The notes under the pieces: generated by a model
Seen by the model: the letters and a program-made list of their open reading frames with translations, nothing else
The model's database searches: none
What the model was told of the DNA's origin: nothing
Program-made: the position numbers and the translations under genes
Part shown: piece after piece, positions 23,444 through 34,955 of the stretch
Layout: the number at the start of each line of letters is the position of its first letter
Position numbering within the stretch: the first letter of the stretch is position 1
Assembly: GCA_920105625.2 (NCBI GenBank)
Contig: OV050033.1
Location: 56,794,280 to 56,858,279 of the forward strand
Reading direction: 5' to 3'
DNA: 64,000 nt
From: Clusia tigrina
Lineage: Eukaryota; Arthropoda; Insecta; Diptera; Clusiidae

Positions 23444-23625
23444 TCCAGTATCTGTCTTGTTATTATATGTTTCCGTCTTGTCTCCAGTATCCATCCTAAT
23501 ATTATATGTTTCCTTCTAGCCTCCATTATCCATCTTAATATTGTGTTTCCTTCTTGTCTTCAGTATCCATCCTAATAGTATATGTTTTCTGCTTCTCTTC
23601 AGTATCCATCTTGATATTATGTCAT
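23444..23625. repeat. Minisatellite, 38-39-bp unit, about 4.6 copies
   Basis: Units start at 23445, 23484, 23522, 23560 and 23599. They read like CCAGTATCCATCCTAATATT then ATATGTTTCCTTCTTGTCT. Confidence 0.9.
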
Positions 23626-25330
23626 TATGTCATTAGCATACGAGTACTAGCGGTGGGTATGTAAAAATTTAGTGTAATCTTGTCACGTCCCTTTTGCTCC
23701 TTATATGAATATTAAGGATTCATTACGTATTAGGCGTGTATTATTATTTTGCAATATTCGAACGAATCTTTCCTTTCCTTTATTGTCCTTACTAATTAAA
23801 AGTATATCATGTTATCTTAAATCCTTTTTGCTGCAACTTATGCAAATATTAGTTTCGGACTTTTTCAATTAAGACCATAATTTGGCTGCTTGAGAGTTTA
23901 AACCTCAAGTTAGAGCACTAAATTCTAAGCTTCACCTTTATTAAACCTTCAATTTTAATTTGATTAACAAATTGTTTGTGCCGAAACTCAAAGTATTTTT
24001 TGCCCCACCACAGTTTGCTGGCCACTTCTATTTCGGGGTATGAACCGGAAACTTTCGCAGCCGCTCTCGACGAAGTTGCAAACTTTTGACCTGACTCTGA
24101 CTGCTGCAAACAATGAGTTTATTAACTTAAATGGTCTGATGTTGAGGTACGGTAGCAACATTATATAGGAAAAAGCGGACGCATCCTGTTGGCAATAACC
24201 TTGTTTACTACACTGACTGAGTGAGTAACCGCACAAAGTCAGCAAGTTCATTTATCATAGCAGTTGCATTTCGTACATATTTGCGTGCAAGGAAATGCTA
24301 AAAATCCCATAAATTTCGCTATGCTGCTACGTTTATCCTTGGTGGGTGTTCTTAATGCTCATTAATTACATTAGTTAATTTAATTTATCTCAGGTCATTT
24401 GGGTGTAATATATTTCCGAACAGCGTAAAAGCCATTTTCAAGATGAAACCTCTAAACAGTTTATTTAAAGGAAATTTATGGGCAAAAACACACCCCCTTT
24501 CTTCTGCGGCAGCATACTAACTAACAAAGCTGTCAATTGTACAACTTTTGGTTATACATATTTTAGCTTAGCACGCTTGGCTTATTGTGTGCATGCAAAA
24601 GGTTGTGATAACATGGAAACAGCAGCTTGCAGCGTCCCAATGTGGAATGGTGAGGAATTTGAATATATTGGCTTTGGCAGCCACATTTCAATATCTTGTC
24701 ATGTTGACTGACTAGCAAGGCACACATGAACCCGGACTTGCCGGCACAGGCACTTTGAAAGCTTTCATATGCTCACAGCACGGAAGTCAGTCGCACAAAT
24801 TTAATTTCAAACAGAATTTGCCTTTTTGTGGAATATGTGAAGCGAATTTTCATACGCAATTTTCTTCGCTTACGAGCACAGTACCACAGCCCACTGGTGG
24901 GCGTTTTTATTTTTTTGACATTCTAAACAGGTTTAGATTTTTTATCTTCTTGTACACGTAAATATACATTATTAAAAATTTACACTAACAATAAGATTCA
25001 GCGTTTCATATGCTCCTAAAAGCATACCTCATAAAATATATCAACACTTTTGTACACAGCAGGCAGCATTCCGCATTGTCTCTGGAGTAGGTACGCACGA
25101 GTATATAAATAAAAATGCGTGAGTTGTGCACTTTTCATAACACCGCAGGAGTTCTGTGACAAAATTACAAAATGTGAATGTCGTCACAGGAAGGGAAGGA
25201 AGGGAGGGGGTTGTAAATTATGGCAAAATTACAGAGTGTGAAGTGAAAAATAAAGAGAGGTCCTGCTGCAAGGCAGGTAGAGTTTTCACTTTGAAAATAC
25301 TCAGTGTCTTGGTGGTTCGTAATAGAAATG
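23626..25330. other. Gene-free stretch
   Basis: No gene is supported. Open frames at 23918-24251 (minus) and 24478-24711 (plus) have no recognisable domains. Confidence 0.45.
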
Positions 25331-25600
25331 TAGCATAGAGATGTGAATTAAATAGTTTCCATAAATTTACAATTTCCTAAAAGTATGCAAAGAATTTTAT
25401 TCACGTTGATTTAACGAACTATGATCCATAAGGCGTGAAGTATTCAAGGAACAATTAGAGAAAATGTTATGTAGAGATGTGAATTAAATATTTCAGAAAT
25501 TTTCAATAGCCTAAAAGTATGCAAAGAATTTTATTCATGTTGATGTAATGAGCTATGATACATAAGGCGCGAAGGATTCAAGGAGGAGAGAAAATCAATG
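25331..25600. repeat. Tandem duplication of about 136 bp
   Basis: AGAGATGTGAATTAAATA occurs at 25337 and 25473. Both copies contain CCTAAAAGTATGCAAAGAAT and then a TGATCCATAAGGCGTGAAG-like segment. Identity is roughly 80 percent by eye. Confidence 0.85.
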
Positions 25601-27690
25601 TATTATTCAAGAAGTTCAGTGCAATATAATAATCCTTAAATAAACTTAAAGATTGTGACCCTTTCTTGACTTAGATGGCTGGAATCGTTTCCCCAAAATG
25701 GAAGAAGATTAAGGGCGCCAGATAGAATGTTCTCAGAGATCAATTGAAATCTACGAAACAAGAAACTGACCGAGCAATGAATTTGTTGTGCTATAAGTAA
25801 ATTAGTACACAAATTATGTCCTGCTACAAAAGTGCTTCATTTTCCAATATAAACCATAAGTAGTCTGTTATCAGGGACTTGTTTACGTGGTCAGTTGACC
25901 TACCACATTTTCGAAGAAATTCCTTCCAAAAACACCGACAGATCAGAAACCCCGCTACCAAACTGCATCTCATTTGAGGATGACGCCTTGTTCAATCATT
26001 GCTGTGGGATTTTCAGAGCTCCATTTGCAACAGTTCTGGTTGTTAACATGCCCAGTGAGGAGGTAATGTGCTTAATCGATGGTGTTGGAAAGTCTGAATG
26101 CGTTCCCGTGATTTGTAAGGCACCATCTGCGAATACACGACGCTCTTCTTGCTTACCTGGCTTCAACTCTTTTATGATCTGGTCTTGGTAGGATACAAGG
26201 AAGCAATAAAAATAAAATTTTTCCCATAACTCTATCCTGAATTTTTATTATTGATGTCACAATATGCAATTATAGTTAGCGTGCAATTGCTTCCGCTCCA
26301 AACTCCTGCTACAAATTGATTTAAATACAACCATTTTTAGATAAATCCGCAGTCATGTGCACGCTCTCTAGTTGCCTGCCTGAAGCTGCCAGGGCAACAT
26401 AATAAAACTATTATTATTTTATTATCCTGTTGCATGCTGCAAGGACAAAAGGAGGCGACAGCTCCGCCAGCAGAAATGCCGCTTTCATTGATATTGCTGC
26501 GGCAAACTGTCAAGGAGCCGTGCATGTCGCAGACGCAGGTCTTGTACCAATCGCACTCTCTATCCCGGTCCCTGCCGCACTCTTTGTTGCAGTCGCAGCC
26601 ATTGCAATTCGCATTTTGCTACTCATACTTCTCCCTGCGGCTCTCCGCTGCCTTATCACTTAGATACATCATTACATATGTTTCACCGCCATTTCTGCAG
26701 CACTTCTACGTTTGCACTGTAAATTAAAAAACTTTTTGCATTATTCCTTCAGCAGTTCGCTCTGAAATTAAATAAGTTTCCGATCAGTTTTTCCAGATAA
26801 GTGGCGTGGCAGCAGCGAAGAAAATTATTTTAAAATTTATTATTCTCTGCCACCTTTCAAAAGTTTATTAATACTATAAAACGTAGAAGAGATAAATAAA
26901 TTTTCCAAGGCAGATGCTTTATAGACTCACTCATATTGTATGTGTTGGTAAGTACGCTCTATATGGGAGAGTGTGTGTATATGTGTGTATACGAGTATGT
27001 ATGTTTTTGTGTGACCGCATTATATGGCTACGTGCAGAATCGAATTGTCACATCAATTTTAAATCAAACAATTTACTACTTCAATTATTTACACTTTTAA
27101 GCTCGCGAGACTGGTTGTCAGTATCTTCTCCTTCCTTTTTTACCAGCACTCAATGGAGAGGTCCTTTCTGGCTTACTCCTTTTTAGTTAAGTGCACCAAC
27201 GCTTTTTTTCGCAAGCTGCATTAGCAAATTAAGTGATTGAAGATATAAATAGAATTTTCCTTTGAAAGAGTAGAAAATTTACTACTGCGAGCAGAAGAAA
27301 ACAACGGAACAATAAACTTCAAGAGTAGAGGAAATGGAAAAGGACACTGCAATGAGTGAAAATGCATTTGAACGTTGTAAAGAGATGAAGAAGTAATTAC
27401 ATGAAGGCGTCTGATGAAAGCGCACCTCAAAATTAAAACAATTTAACAGAGCATCAGCAGCACTCGCTAATTGACCACGTCAGTTTATTTGCGGCAATTG
27501 ACCAATTCGATCCTTTGTAGCAGGACACTAGAGAAATATTTAAAGAAAACGATTTCTAGTGGAAAGCATTAATTCATCTTTAGTTAAGCTCTTTGAGTAT
27601 TGTTTATTCACAACAGAAATTTTGTAAGAAAAGAGTCGTTTGAATATTCCTGATTAAATATGAATAAACGTTTAATTGGCATTATGATAT
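25601..27690. other. Gene-free stretch
   Basis: A 98-codon open frame at 25895-26191 and a GC-rich patch at 26430-26660 stand out slightly. I cannot assign either, and neither shows splice context or domain motifs. Confidence 0.4.
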
Positions 27691-27694
27691 TTAC

Positions 27695-27945
27695 ATTCCC
27701 ACTTGGGGGGTCGTGGGATCAAAGCCTGTCCCGGGCATGGTCTCAAAAAACAGATTTCTCAGTCTGTCTCTTCGGATCGAGGCCTTAGTTGCTACCTATA
27801 TACATAGTTGCTATCTATATACATGGTTGCTATGTATATACATAGTTGCTATCTATATACATGGTGAAAAGACTACTTCATCACAGTCTGTTTTCCACTC
27901 CCCCTCACAAATTAAATTAATTAGTATTAATTTATCCCAAGTGAT
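27695..27945 (+). mobile_element. tRNA-derived SINE, copy 1 (5' part eroded)
   Basis: The block GGGGGGTCGTGGGATCAAAG then CCTGTCCCGGGCATGGTCTC aligns with three other copies at 33752, 51808 and 52692. The tRNA-like 5' A-box part is not recognisable here. A stretch equivalent to the SINE body has expanded into four 19-bp units (27788-27863). Confidence 0.7.
27788..27863. repeat. Four exact-length 19-bp tandem units inside the SINE
   Basis: GTTGCTATCTATATACATG-like units begin at 27788, 27807, 27826 and 27845. The single counterpart in the other SINE copies (for example near 33893) shows that the expansion occurred in this copy. Confidence 0.85.
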
Positions 27946-29015
27946 AATGAATTTAAGCAAGAGGCTGGCATGTGTGTTGGTGATTAATAGAATAACCCGG
28001 ATTATAAGATAAAACCCCCTGGGGAAACTACTTTAATCCCATGCTGGAAAGCAGAAAAACGTATCCGGTACTTTTTTAACCTGAATCAAGGTGAACAAAA
28101 ACAAAGCAATATTTACAGTAAAATGTTTACTTTAATAATTATTTCGCTCATGTATGCAAAAAGTGAGACAAATGGATTTTTATCCTTATCATCCATAGCT
28201 AAAACAACAGGACAACGCCAAAGGCCACCAACGTTTCAGCCCCACATGTAGTGAAATAAAAACATCCTTTTTATTTGCTTTATTTCGGACAAAGTGGAAC
28301 TATTTTTTAGTGTGTAACTTCAGCACTACATTCTAGACGGAAAAAAACGAAATAATCGCCTTTAAAAATCCACAAAAAGTGGGAAGGATTCGTCAGTATG
28401 TGTATTCTTTTCCTTTTTATTTACCGCATCATAAATCTATGCTACATAGCTGAAGGGCATGATGCAAAAAGATTAAAAAGCATGAAAAAATGCACTTGAT
28501 TGTTTAGACAGATAATGATACGGGCAGGCAATTAGAGGAAATACTCATATAAGAGCGTGGCGAATGTATAGCAAGGCTTCCCTTACAACCAAAAGGACCA
28601 ATTGTAGCAAAGCCCACAATCCTCACGCATATCGCAATATGTTCTTATATGGCTGAATAGTATCATAAAAAGCAAAAGAGGACAGAAAAATAGTTATAAA
28701 GGCTGAATAGAATAGTTTCTTTGGGGAAAACTGATTAGAATAGTTCCTTTAGGAAGAGGAATCAATAGTGAATTTTATAATACTTTTTGCATGTCAAAGA
28801 CCCAATGTACAACAATGAGGTAACAGCTTCGTCACATGTACTTTCAACTCCTTTATTTATCGTGTAATTTATTATACAAAAGCCTTTGTTGTAAATGTAG
28901 TTTACATTAAAATTCCCTAAAGAAATATTTTACAAATCCCCGACACAGCGTCGATAACAAAAATGTGTCCAATATGTAATAGAAAAGTGTCTATAAACTA
29001 TTCCTGGTGGGTTTA

Positions 29016-29130
29016 TCATCATCATCATCATCATCACCTTCTTCTTCTTCTTCGCCATCACCATTATCATATTCATCACCTTCTTCTGCTTCTTCTTCAC
29101 CATCACCATTATCATATTCATCATCATTTT
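29016..29130. repeat. CAT/CTT trinucleotide microsatellite with a 42-bp duplication
   Basis: (TCA)n is followed by (CTT)n, and the block CACCTTCTTC...CATATTCAT occurs twice (29035, 29077). Its frames code for His or acidic/Met runs, which is not evidence for a gene. Confidence 0.9.
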
Positions 29131-29229
29131 CGGACAACCATGTTAATCATTGCCATTGTTAATCATTATGTTATTAGCCTTCGACAATCGTATCTGCTAA
29201 GCGCACACAGTTCTTGAGCTTGGTCCTAC

Positions 29230-29735
29230 CATCTTAATGGTGGTCTTCATGTTCTGCGCCGCCAACTCGGTGCCATCGATTCAAATACTTTCATCCATTC
29301 GCATGACAAGACCTAGCCAACGCAGCCACTGTTTTTTACTTCGTTGCACTATGTTCATGGTGGCGTACATCTTATACTGCTCGTCGTTCCATTTGAATCG
29401 GTAGTTTCCGCAGAAGCATATAGGAGCATAGATCTTCCGAAGAACTTTTCTTTCGAAAATGTCCATTAACCTGGAAAAAACGAACAAGGACTCACGCTGT
29501 CGCTCAGTATGAAACGGATCTGACAGGTCGTTTCCGATCTTCACTGAACTGGTGTTGGTATTTAACTGGATTTTGCACAACCGGTTTAGCCTAGCAGGAA
29601 GGCCATATTCAGATATAGCAAAGTACAGCTGATTCCAAATTACAGCCACGTCTGTCCAAGGCGGCTTTGAAGTCGACAAAAAGATTGAGACGAAGTCGAC
29701 CAGAAATTATGGGTTACACCATTGATAGTGCACAC
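29230..29735 (-). pseudogene. Reverse-transcriptase fragment of a non-LTR retrotransposon
   Basis: On the minus strand a readable stretch begins near 29700 with FVDFKAALD, in the position of RT motif A. It continues with GLPARLNRLCK and then SSVKIGNDLSDPF. It jumps, without the YADD-type catalytic core, to FERKVLRKIYAPI and KKQWLRWLGLVMRM, the C-terminal end of LINE RTs common in insects. The catalytic region is deleted, and a 132-codon frame (29281-29679) remains open across the junction. The clade is uncertain (Jockey/CR1-like). Confidence 0.75.
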
Positions 29736-30410
29736 GATGGCTCCAAACTTACATATACTTCCTTGATCAGGACTCAAGCCAAATATGTTTGAACCCCGTA
29801 ACCCATTTCATTAAATCGCAATTAAAGTGTATTTTCAAGTTTCTCAAATAATATTCTTTGCAGACATATATTTCATCTAAGTTTCTTCTGAATATGTATA
29901 ATTCCATGGTCAGTTACTACATGACCAGCATATTCACATCCTCGAAGTCCTGCCACTTTGACGTCAAACAGGTATCATTAACCAAACATTTAGTTAAATG
30001 TAATTATAATTGATCATTACTCCTTGATTCTCATTCACCTGAATATTTTCATTTTAGCATACGTGGAATTCAAAAGCCAAGCATGTGTGCCGGCGGTGTA
30101 TCTTAGTAATTAGACCCTCATTAATCAAGTGACAAATTAATTATGTAACAAGATTTCCTTCTTAACCTTTTCTAACTTTTTCAATTTGCAGACCATTTTC
30201 CACCTGTCAGCTTCTATGAATAATTCCATGAGCAACAAGTTGGACACTATCCACTAATCATAATCTGCACCTTGCAGAATCCTATTTCTTCAGAATTTAC
30301 CGGACTGCAAAAATTTAATACAGCATTTCATAATTAAATTTTTTAAATGTATAATTAAATTTTAGTTTTTCTTATTTTTTTAAGTTTTTTTGCTACAAAA
30401 AACAGCGCAT
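29736..30410. other. Gene-free stretch downstream of RpS8
   Basis: Nothing is supported in this AT-rich DNA, which lies between the retrotransposon fragment and the RpS8 3' end. Confidence 0.45.
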
Positions 30411-30412
30411 TT

Positions 30413-30418
30413 TTTATT
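30413..30418 (-). promoter_or_regulatory. RpS8 polyadenylation signal
   Basis: AATAAA on the minus strand lies 46 bases after the RpS8 stop codon, so the 3' UTR would be very short, as usual for ribosomal-protein genes. Confidence 0.75.
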
Positions 30419-30463
30419 AACTTTTGTGGAAACTCAATTCATCTCAATTGAATCGCATTTAGT

Positions 30464-31970
30464 TTATTTCTTAGACTTGATTTTCTTAAGATAGAATTCC
30501 AATTCTTTGCCCTCCAAAATATAACCATCAGCGCGTCCGCATTGTCCAGGGCGGGATGAGATGCAAGCTGTAAATTTAATAAATATTATTAGAAAAGTCA
30601 AAAGAATTCAAAAAAAGAATAGTAAATATATTAAGGAAAAATCAGAGTAACTATGACAAGCAATATCATATCCAACAGGCTTGTGCCGCACTTAAAACAA
30701 GATTGGCACAATAATTTGTTGGTCGCTTTGAAATGAATTTATCGTCATCTTAGAAAGAATTTGTATCTCAATAATAATTCACCGCATTTAGACTCACCAA
30801 GAATACGACCAGAAACGAATTGATCCTCCACAGCTTGTTCAACCTTGGCGTGCTTTTGACGCTCCAAGTACTTCTTCATGACTTTATCACTGCGTTTTCT
30901 GGTTAAAACATCGTCTTCATCTTCTTTCTGTTGATGTTTGGGATTACGTTTGCGTCCCAAAGGTAGCACATAGTGGGATTCGTACCACTGACGGAATGGT
31001 GTAGCGTCAATGACAACAATGCTGTTCTTTACCAAAGTCTTGGTACGCACCAATTCATTGTTGGAGGCATTGTAGACTACGTCAGCTACACGAGTCTTGC
31101 GTGCAACACCCTCGGAGGCCCAGGAGAAATTTCCAGTATCCAAACGAAGGGCACGGTGTTTAGTGTTTCCACCGCGTGTGCGGACTTTGTGAACGCGAGA
31201 GGCGCCAAGCTACAAGACAGAAAGTTTTGTATTTATTATTTATAGACTAATTTCAATCTCACATTCATTATTATATCAAATATACCAATTCAGTAGTCCG
31301 AACATAAATTACGCTTATTCTTCAAAATGATTTTTAACCACACAAGGAGGCAAAATTTCAGTTGACACGCGTTATCATCAGAGGTACATACGCTGTGCTA
31401 CTGCCGGAGCAAATCACTCGAGTATGATGAACCAGAGGCGATAGTCTGCAATAATTTATTCAAGCAACCCGACATCAAGGGACGCCTAAGCTTCTCCAGA
31501 CACCACACTCAAGTGATTCCAACTCGATCAGATAACTATAAATTTGACTTACCTTGGTATTTGCAGCAGGACGTCCTAACTCGAACTTCCTCTTCTTGCG
31601 GAGAGGCTTGCGTTTGCCACCAGTGGAGCGGCGCTTATGAGAGCTATCGCGGCTAATACCTGTTAATCAAATTTTATCAACATCAGTACTGAGCACACCA
31701 AATAACAGATATTTTCAAGAAAATCTAAATTTTAACACAATAAGAGCCAGAGCCAGATGCCGCTTCATTGACAAAATCACTTTGTAATTGGTTGTTAAAA
31801 TTAGCAGCATTGACAAATCTTCCCGCTGAAATAACCTCCTGGATTTATTCATTGAGATAATTCTAGCTTTTTACGCACGATTTTATTAATGTAGTGTGTT
31901 TTTCCATTACGATGTTTTAAGATTTTCTTGAAAAATACTTGGCTTTTATGAAAAACCCGCACTCACCCAT
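30464..31970 (-). CDS. RpS8: Ribosomal protein S8 (eS8), complete, four coding exons
   Basis: Coding exons on the minus strand are 31970-31967, 31659-31553, 31209-30798 and 30567-30464. All have GT/AG junctions and keep frame: 4+107+412+104 = 627 nt, 208 aa plus TAA. The length equals that of Drosophila RpS8. The protein starts [19 protein letters not shown], very basic as expected. It is a component of the small ribosomal subunit in the cytoplasm. The first exon carries only ATGG, so the start codon sits right at the first splice donor. A pyrimidine-rich leader precedes it. Exon 3 contains [18 protein letters not shown], and the C-terminus is [11 protein letters not shown]. The three introns are 307, 343 and 230 bp, and two contain RNA-like structures. 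Confidence 0.98.
30672..30722 (-). ncRNA. 51-nt hairpin in RpS8 intron 3 (possible H/ACA hairpin)
   Basis: Two perfect helices are separated by an internal loop: CCAACA/TGTTGG (6 bp), then a 5 by 3 nt bulge, then TTGTGCC/GGCACAA (7 bp), with a 17-nt apical loop. On the transcript strand it is followed at once by ATATGA, which fits the H-box rule ANANNA. The distance between pocket and box is shorter than usual for a guide, and no ACA hairpin follows clearly. Confidence 0.35.
31281..31387 (-). ncRNA. Candidate C/D-box snoRNA in RpS8 intron 2
   Basis: On the minus strand: C box TGATGA (31380-31375), D' box CTGA (31361-31358), a C'-like TGAAGA, and D box CTGA (31293-31290). The two ends can pair through TACC / GGTA (31386-31383 with 31285-31282). 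The 13-nt gap between C and D' is a suitable guide length. Ribosomal-protein introns commonly host snoRNAs. I could not match a guide to rRNA from memory, so the target is unknown. Confidence 0.5.
31412..31518 (-). ncRNA. Structured segment with 12-bp closing stem in RpS8 intron 2
   Basis: AATCACTTGAGT (31518-31507) pairs with ACTCGAGTGATT (31423-31412), eleven Watson-Crick pairs and one G-U. Inside, TTAGGCG and CGCCT can pair again. It lies immediately 5' (in transcript direction) of the candidate C/D snoRNA. It may be a second small RNA or a structure that brings the snoRNA out of the intron. No class is assigned. Confidence 0.4.
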
Positions 31971-31974
31971 CTTG

Positions 31975-32012
31975 CGTAAAAACAGAGAAAGGAAAGGAAG
32001 CAAAAAAGAAAC
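31975..32012 (-). promoter_or_regulatory. RpS8 pyrimidine-rich (TOP-like) leader
   Basis: Upstream of the ATG on the minus strand runs TTTCTTTTTTGCTTCCTTTCC and on to CTTTCTCTG. Ribosomal-protein mRNAs in flies begin with such a terminal oligopyrimidine tract, which ties their translation to growth signalling. The exact transcription start is not determined. Confidence 0.55.
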
Positions 32013-32040
32013 GCAAGATCTCGTGTCAAAAATTTCCTAG

Positions 32041-33660
32041 TTATGAAAATTGTAATAGATTCCCTGCAGTGGTGGGATATTATACTGACAACAAACAGTA
32101 ATAGAATATTCCCAAATGTGGTTGCATAATTATTTTAGATTAAATTTTTTGAGATTTAAATTATAGTTGAATTCTATTCATATCGTTGAAACGGAAATCA
32201 AAATTAAATATATACAGGAAAGAAAATGAATACACATTAACAATATTTTAAAAATACTGAATTTGTCGAATTTTTTATTCTGGATGGTTCAATGTGTATA
32301 CTCGTATACAAGTCTAGGAATAAAATTAATATTTTTGCTCATATTGCAATTTTATATTCTTATGTAGTCATATAAATTATATATATGAAGATGGAACCAT
32401 TAACTAACTCGTTCATCTAAATTGCTGAGACCGAATGCACGATTAATATAAATTGTGAGGTTAGCTCAGAGAAAGTTTTCTTTTATATTTTCGCAATAAT
32501 GTATATGTATACAGTACAATCAGCAAATTGTATTTAACGGCACACCCCTTTTTTATTATCACCATAGTGTAATTACTTAGTAAAACAAATAGGGTAACCT
32601 TGGATTGATACGACTGCTCCCTATACGATTGATGTTACTAAGCATTTAACAAACCTTTCAAAAATATCGCTGAAATCGACAATTCAAAAACCAAATGATT
32701 GCAAAAAGTTTATCATTTATGGTTGGTTGTTCATGACTCGATACCTGCAATGTCTGATTTTCGACAAAGAGCCTAATTTTTATAGATTTATCCACAGCCA
32801 ATAAAAAATTAGAATTTCGTCCAGGTACCAAATATAATTTTTTTATATATATTAAATTTATTTTATTATTAAAATATCAAAATTTTTTATCAACATGGTT
32901 TACAAAAGTTAATTCAAGGCGTTTCAATAGCACTCAGCCAGATCAAAGCTTACTCACCCAGATATAACGTTCGCACCTGGTGAACTGTGTGACCCAACAT
33001 AATCCCTTTCATCATTATTTGTAATATTAAGCTGTAATAAAATTTATTTATGATTTGCAAACTGCACTTCATAGCAATGTAAACTAGATAATTCAATGAA
33101 CAGTTAAACTATCCATTTATTGGTTTGCCCATACAGAGAGGACATAAAAAAATAAAATTTTACGATTATTAAGATTATTTTTATGCGTTGCTTAGAAAAA
33201 ATAATAAAAATTATCGTATTAGGTTCTGACACATCCACAGTAAAGAAATGTTCGATCCTAATGCCGTTGTATAAAATCAAGATTCGATACATCAGACTTC
33301 CAAAATGAATTGCATAACGATACGAACTATTTGCTGATCACATTCACCAGTATATAATTTCATCATGCTTAAACTCCATTTTTAGGAAATTTCTGTTAAC
33401 AAGTTTTGACATTTTTCTTTAATACTATACTATTCAAGAAATGTCAATATCCGAGTCAGGGTTTACTACCAATGAATAAAACGCAGCAAAAGGGAGTGAA
33501 AACATAAAAGCTTTGAGAGAATCTGACTAAATAATCTTTAATGTAAAGTACGGGGGGATTGCAAATTGGTTTATCACAGGAATTCCAATTTGAATACTAT
33601 GATTGATTTTAGCTTAAAATAATTTTTGAAATTTTTGTTTTTTTTTTATTTTAATTTTTT
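32041..33660. other. Gene-free stretch upstream of RpS8
   Basis: AT-rich intergenic DNA. It should include the RpS8 promoter next to 32010, but no core element is distinctive enough to call. Confidence 0.45.
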
Positions 33661-33664
33661 ATTT

Positions 33665-33966
33665 TCGCCTACATGATCTAGTGGTAAATGTGCTAGTCTC
33701 ACAATCGTGGTGTCGCGGTCTCTTGTCGATTGGTTGATAATAAAATTTATAGTTGCCGCTCTCTGTGTTCTAGTGGTAAGCATCCTAGACTCGCACTCAA
33801 AGGGTCGCAAGTTCGAATCCTGTCCAGGGCTTGGTCTCAAATATGCTTCTTTCTAAAAACCCTTTTTCTTTTCGTAGTTGAAAGCCTCAGTAGCTAGCAC
33901 TCATTCCCGATCCCCTTGCAGTCATAATTAATTATGGTGTAGATAAAATAATAATAATAATAATTT
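33665..33966 (+). mobile_element. tRNA-derived SINE, copy 2, with a partial tandem copy in front
   Basis: From about 33752, GTTCTAGTGGTAAGCATCC and then GCAAGTTCGAATCCTGTCC resemble the A and B boxes of a pol III promoter. The body continues GGTCTCAAATATGCTTC, the same as at 51880, and ends in (AAT)n near 33945-33966. In front (33667-33735) a second tRNA-like block with GATCTAGTGGTAAATGTGC is present, so the element may be dimeric or inserted next to a relative. It cannot fold as a full tRNA. Confidence 0.75.
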
Positions 33967-34850
33967 ATAGTTTGTTATAGCGAAATAAACTTAACATAGT
34001 GTCTCGACTAACTATAATTCATGGCAATGTTCATGTCTTAACATCAAAATGTTAAGTGGAGACCCCATATGTTAAAGTCATACCAAAAAAAATTAAGCAT
34101 GTCAGGACAGCAGTGCTGCTAGCAACCCTGATATAAATTTGAATATTCAATCGATTTAAGCATTTGTCTATTTAAAAATGCCACAATTTTAAATTTAATA
34201 GAAGCGAAATAGATAATTCAATAAATATTGATCAAGAATTTGGGTGTTTGAGGAATTACAAACTCATCCATTTTTGATTGCAAATTTTTTAATCTCTTAA
34301 AGCATTCATTTCGAGAACGCATCTCTGTTGTTTACTGCCAAAGCCATTTTATAAAATGAAATGCTTTAACATAATTTGCCTACTTCATATTTTCACAGAA
34401 AGCCAACTTTTAAATTATGGATTTTTAGAATTAATTGAAAAAAATTCAAAGTAATCGTCAAATGTTGGTAAATATATGAACATATAGGAGCGGTAATATG
34501 GTGGCGAAAGACAATAACAATTTCATTAAATTAGATTGTCAGCTGATTTGTTAATTATGTAAGGGCAGCAAAATCGCAAAACGAACCTAAATAAAATTAA
34601 TGAACGCAAAATAAGAGCAAGAAGCAGAGTGAAATTCCATTGCGACCACCTAGTAAGTCCGCCTTGATATATATAATAAATAATTAAACATTGCACGAAT
34701 TGTCGAAAATTATTTCTAACATTGTTGTAACAACAACCACAGCGTAAAGTAGTTTTCTGACATTTCTCGTGCAACCATTTTATATTATTGAAAATTTCCT
34801 CTCAACATTGAAGGAAATTTTTACATACATAAAACCCTGCCAAGCGTTGG
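33967..34850. other. Gene-free stretch between SINE and Smg5
   Basis: No gene is seen. One small perfect hairpin, CTTAACAT-CAAA-ATGTTAAG, lies at 34037-34056. Confidence 0.45.
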
Positions 34851-34859
34851 GATTATTTC

Positions 34860-34955
34860 ACAGTTAATGCAAAAGTCAAACGAATAAGACGTAGTAAAGA
34901 CGGGAAAAGAACAACAAGATAAATCGCAAAAAGTTATTAACAAGCGCTTTGAAAA
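34860..34955 (+). other. Probable Smg5 5' untranslated exon 1
   Basis: The sequence ends GCTTTGAAAA before a good donor, GTAAGCATA (34956). It lacks an open frame. The start is a guess. The link to Smg5 rests on position and strand only. Confidence 0.4.

Noticed and set aside
23444..23625. CRISPR-like array
   Set aside because: Units are contiguous diverged tandem repeats without unique spacers, in a eukaryotic genome.
25895..26191. A 98-codon host gene
   Set aside because: No recognisable domain, splice context or codon signature. It could be an element relic, but I cannot support either.
33752..33840. A tRNA gene
   Set aside because: A and B boxes are present, but no acceptor stem closes and the sequence continues into the body shared by the SINE copies.
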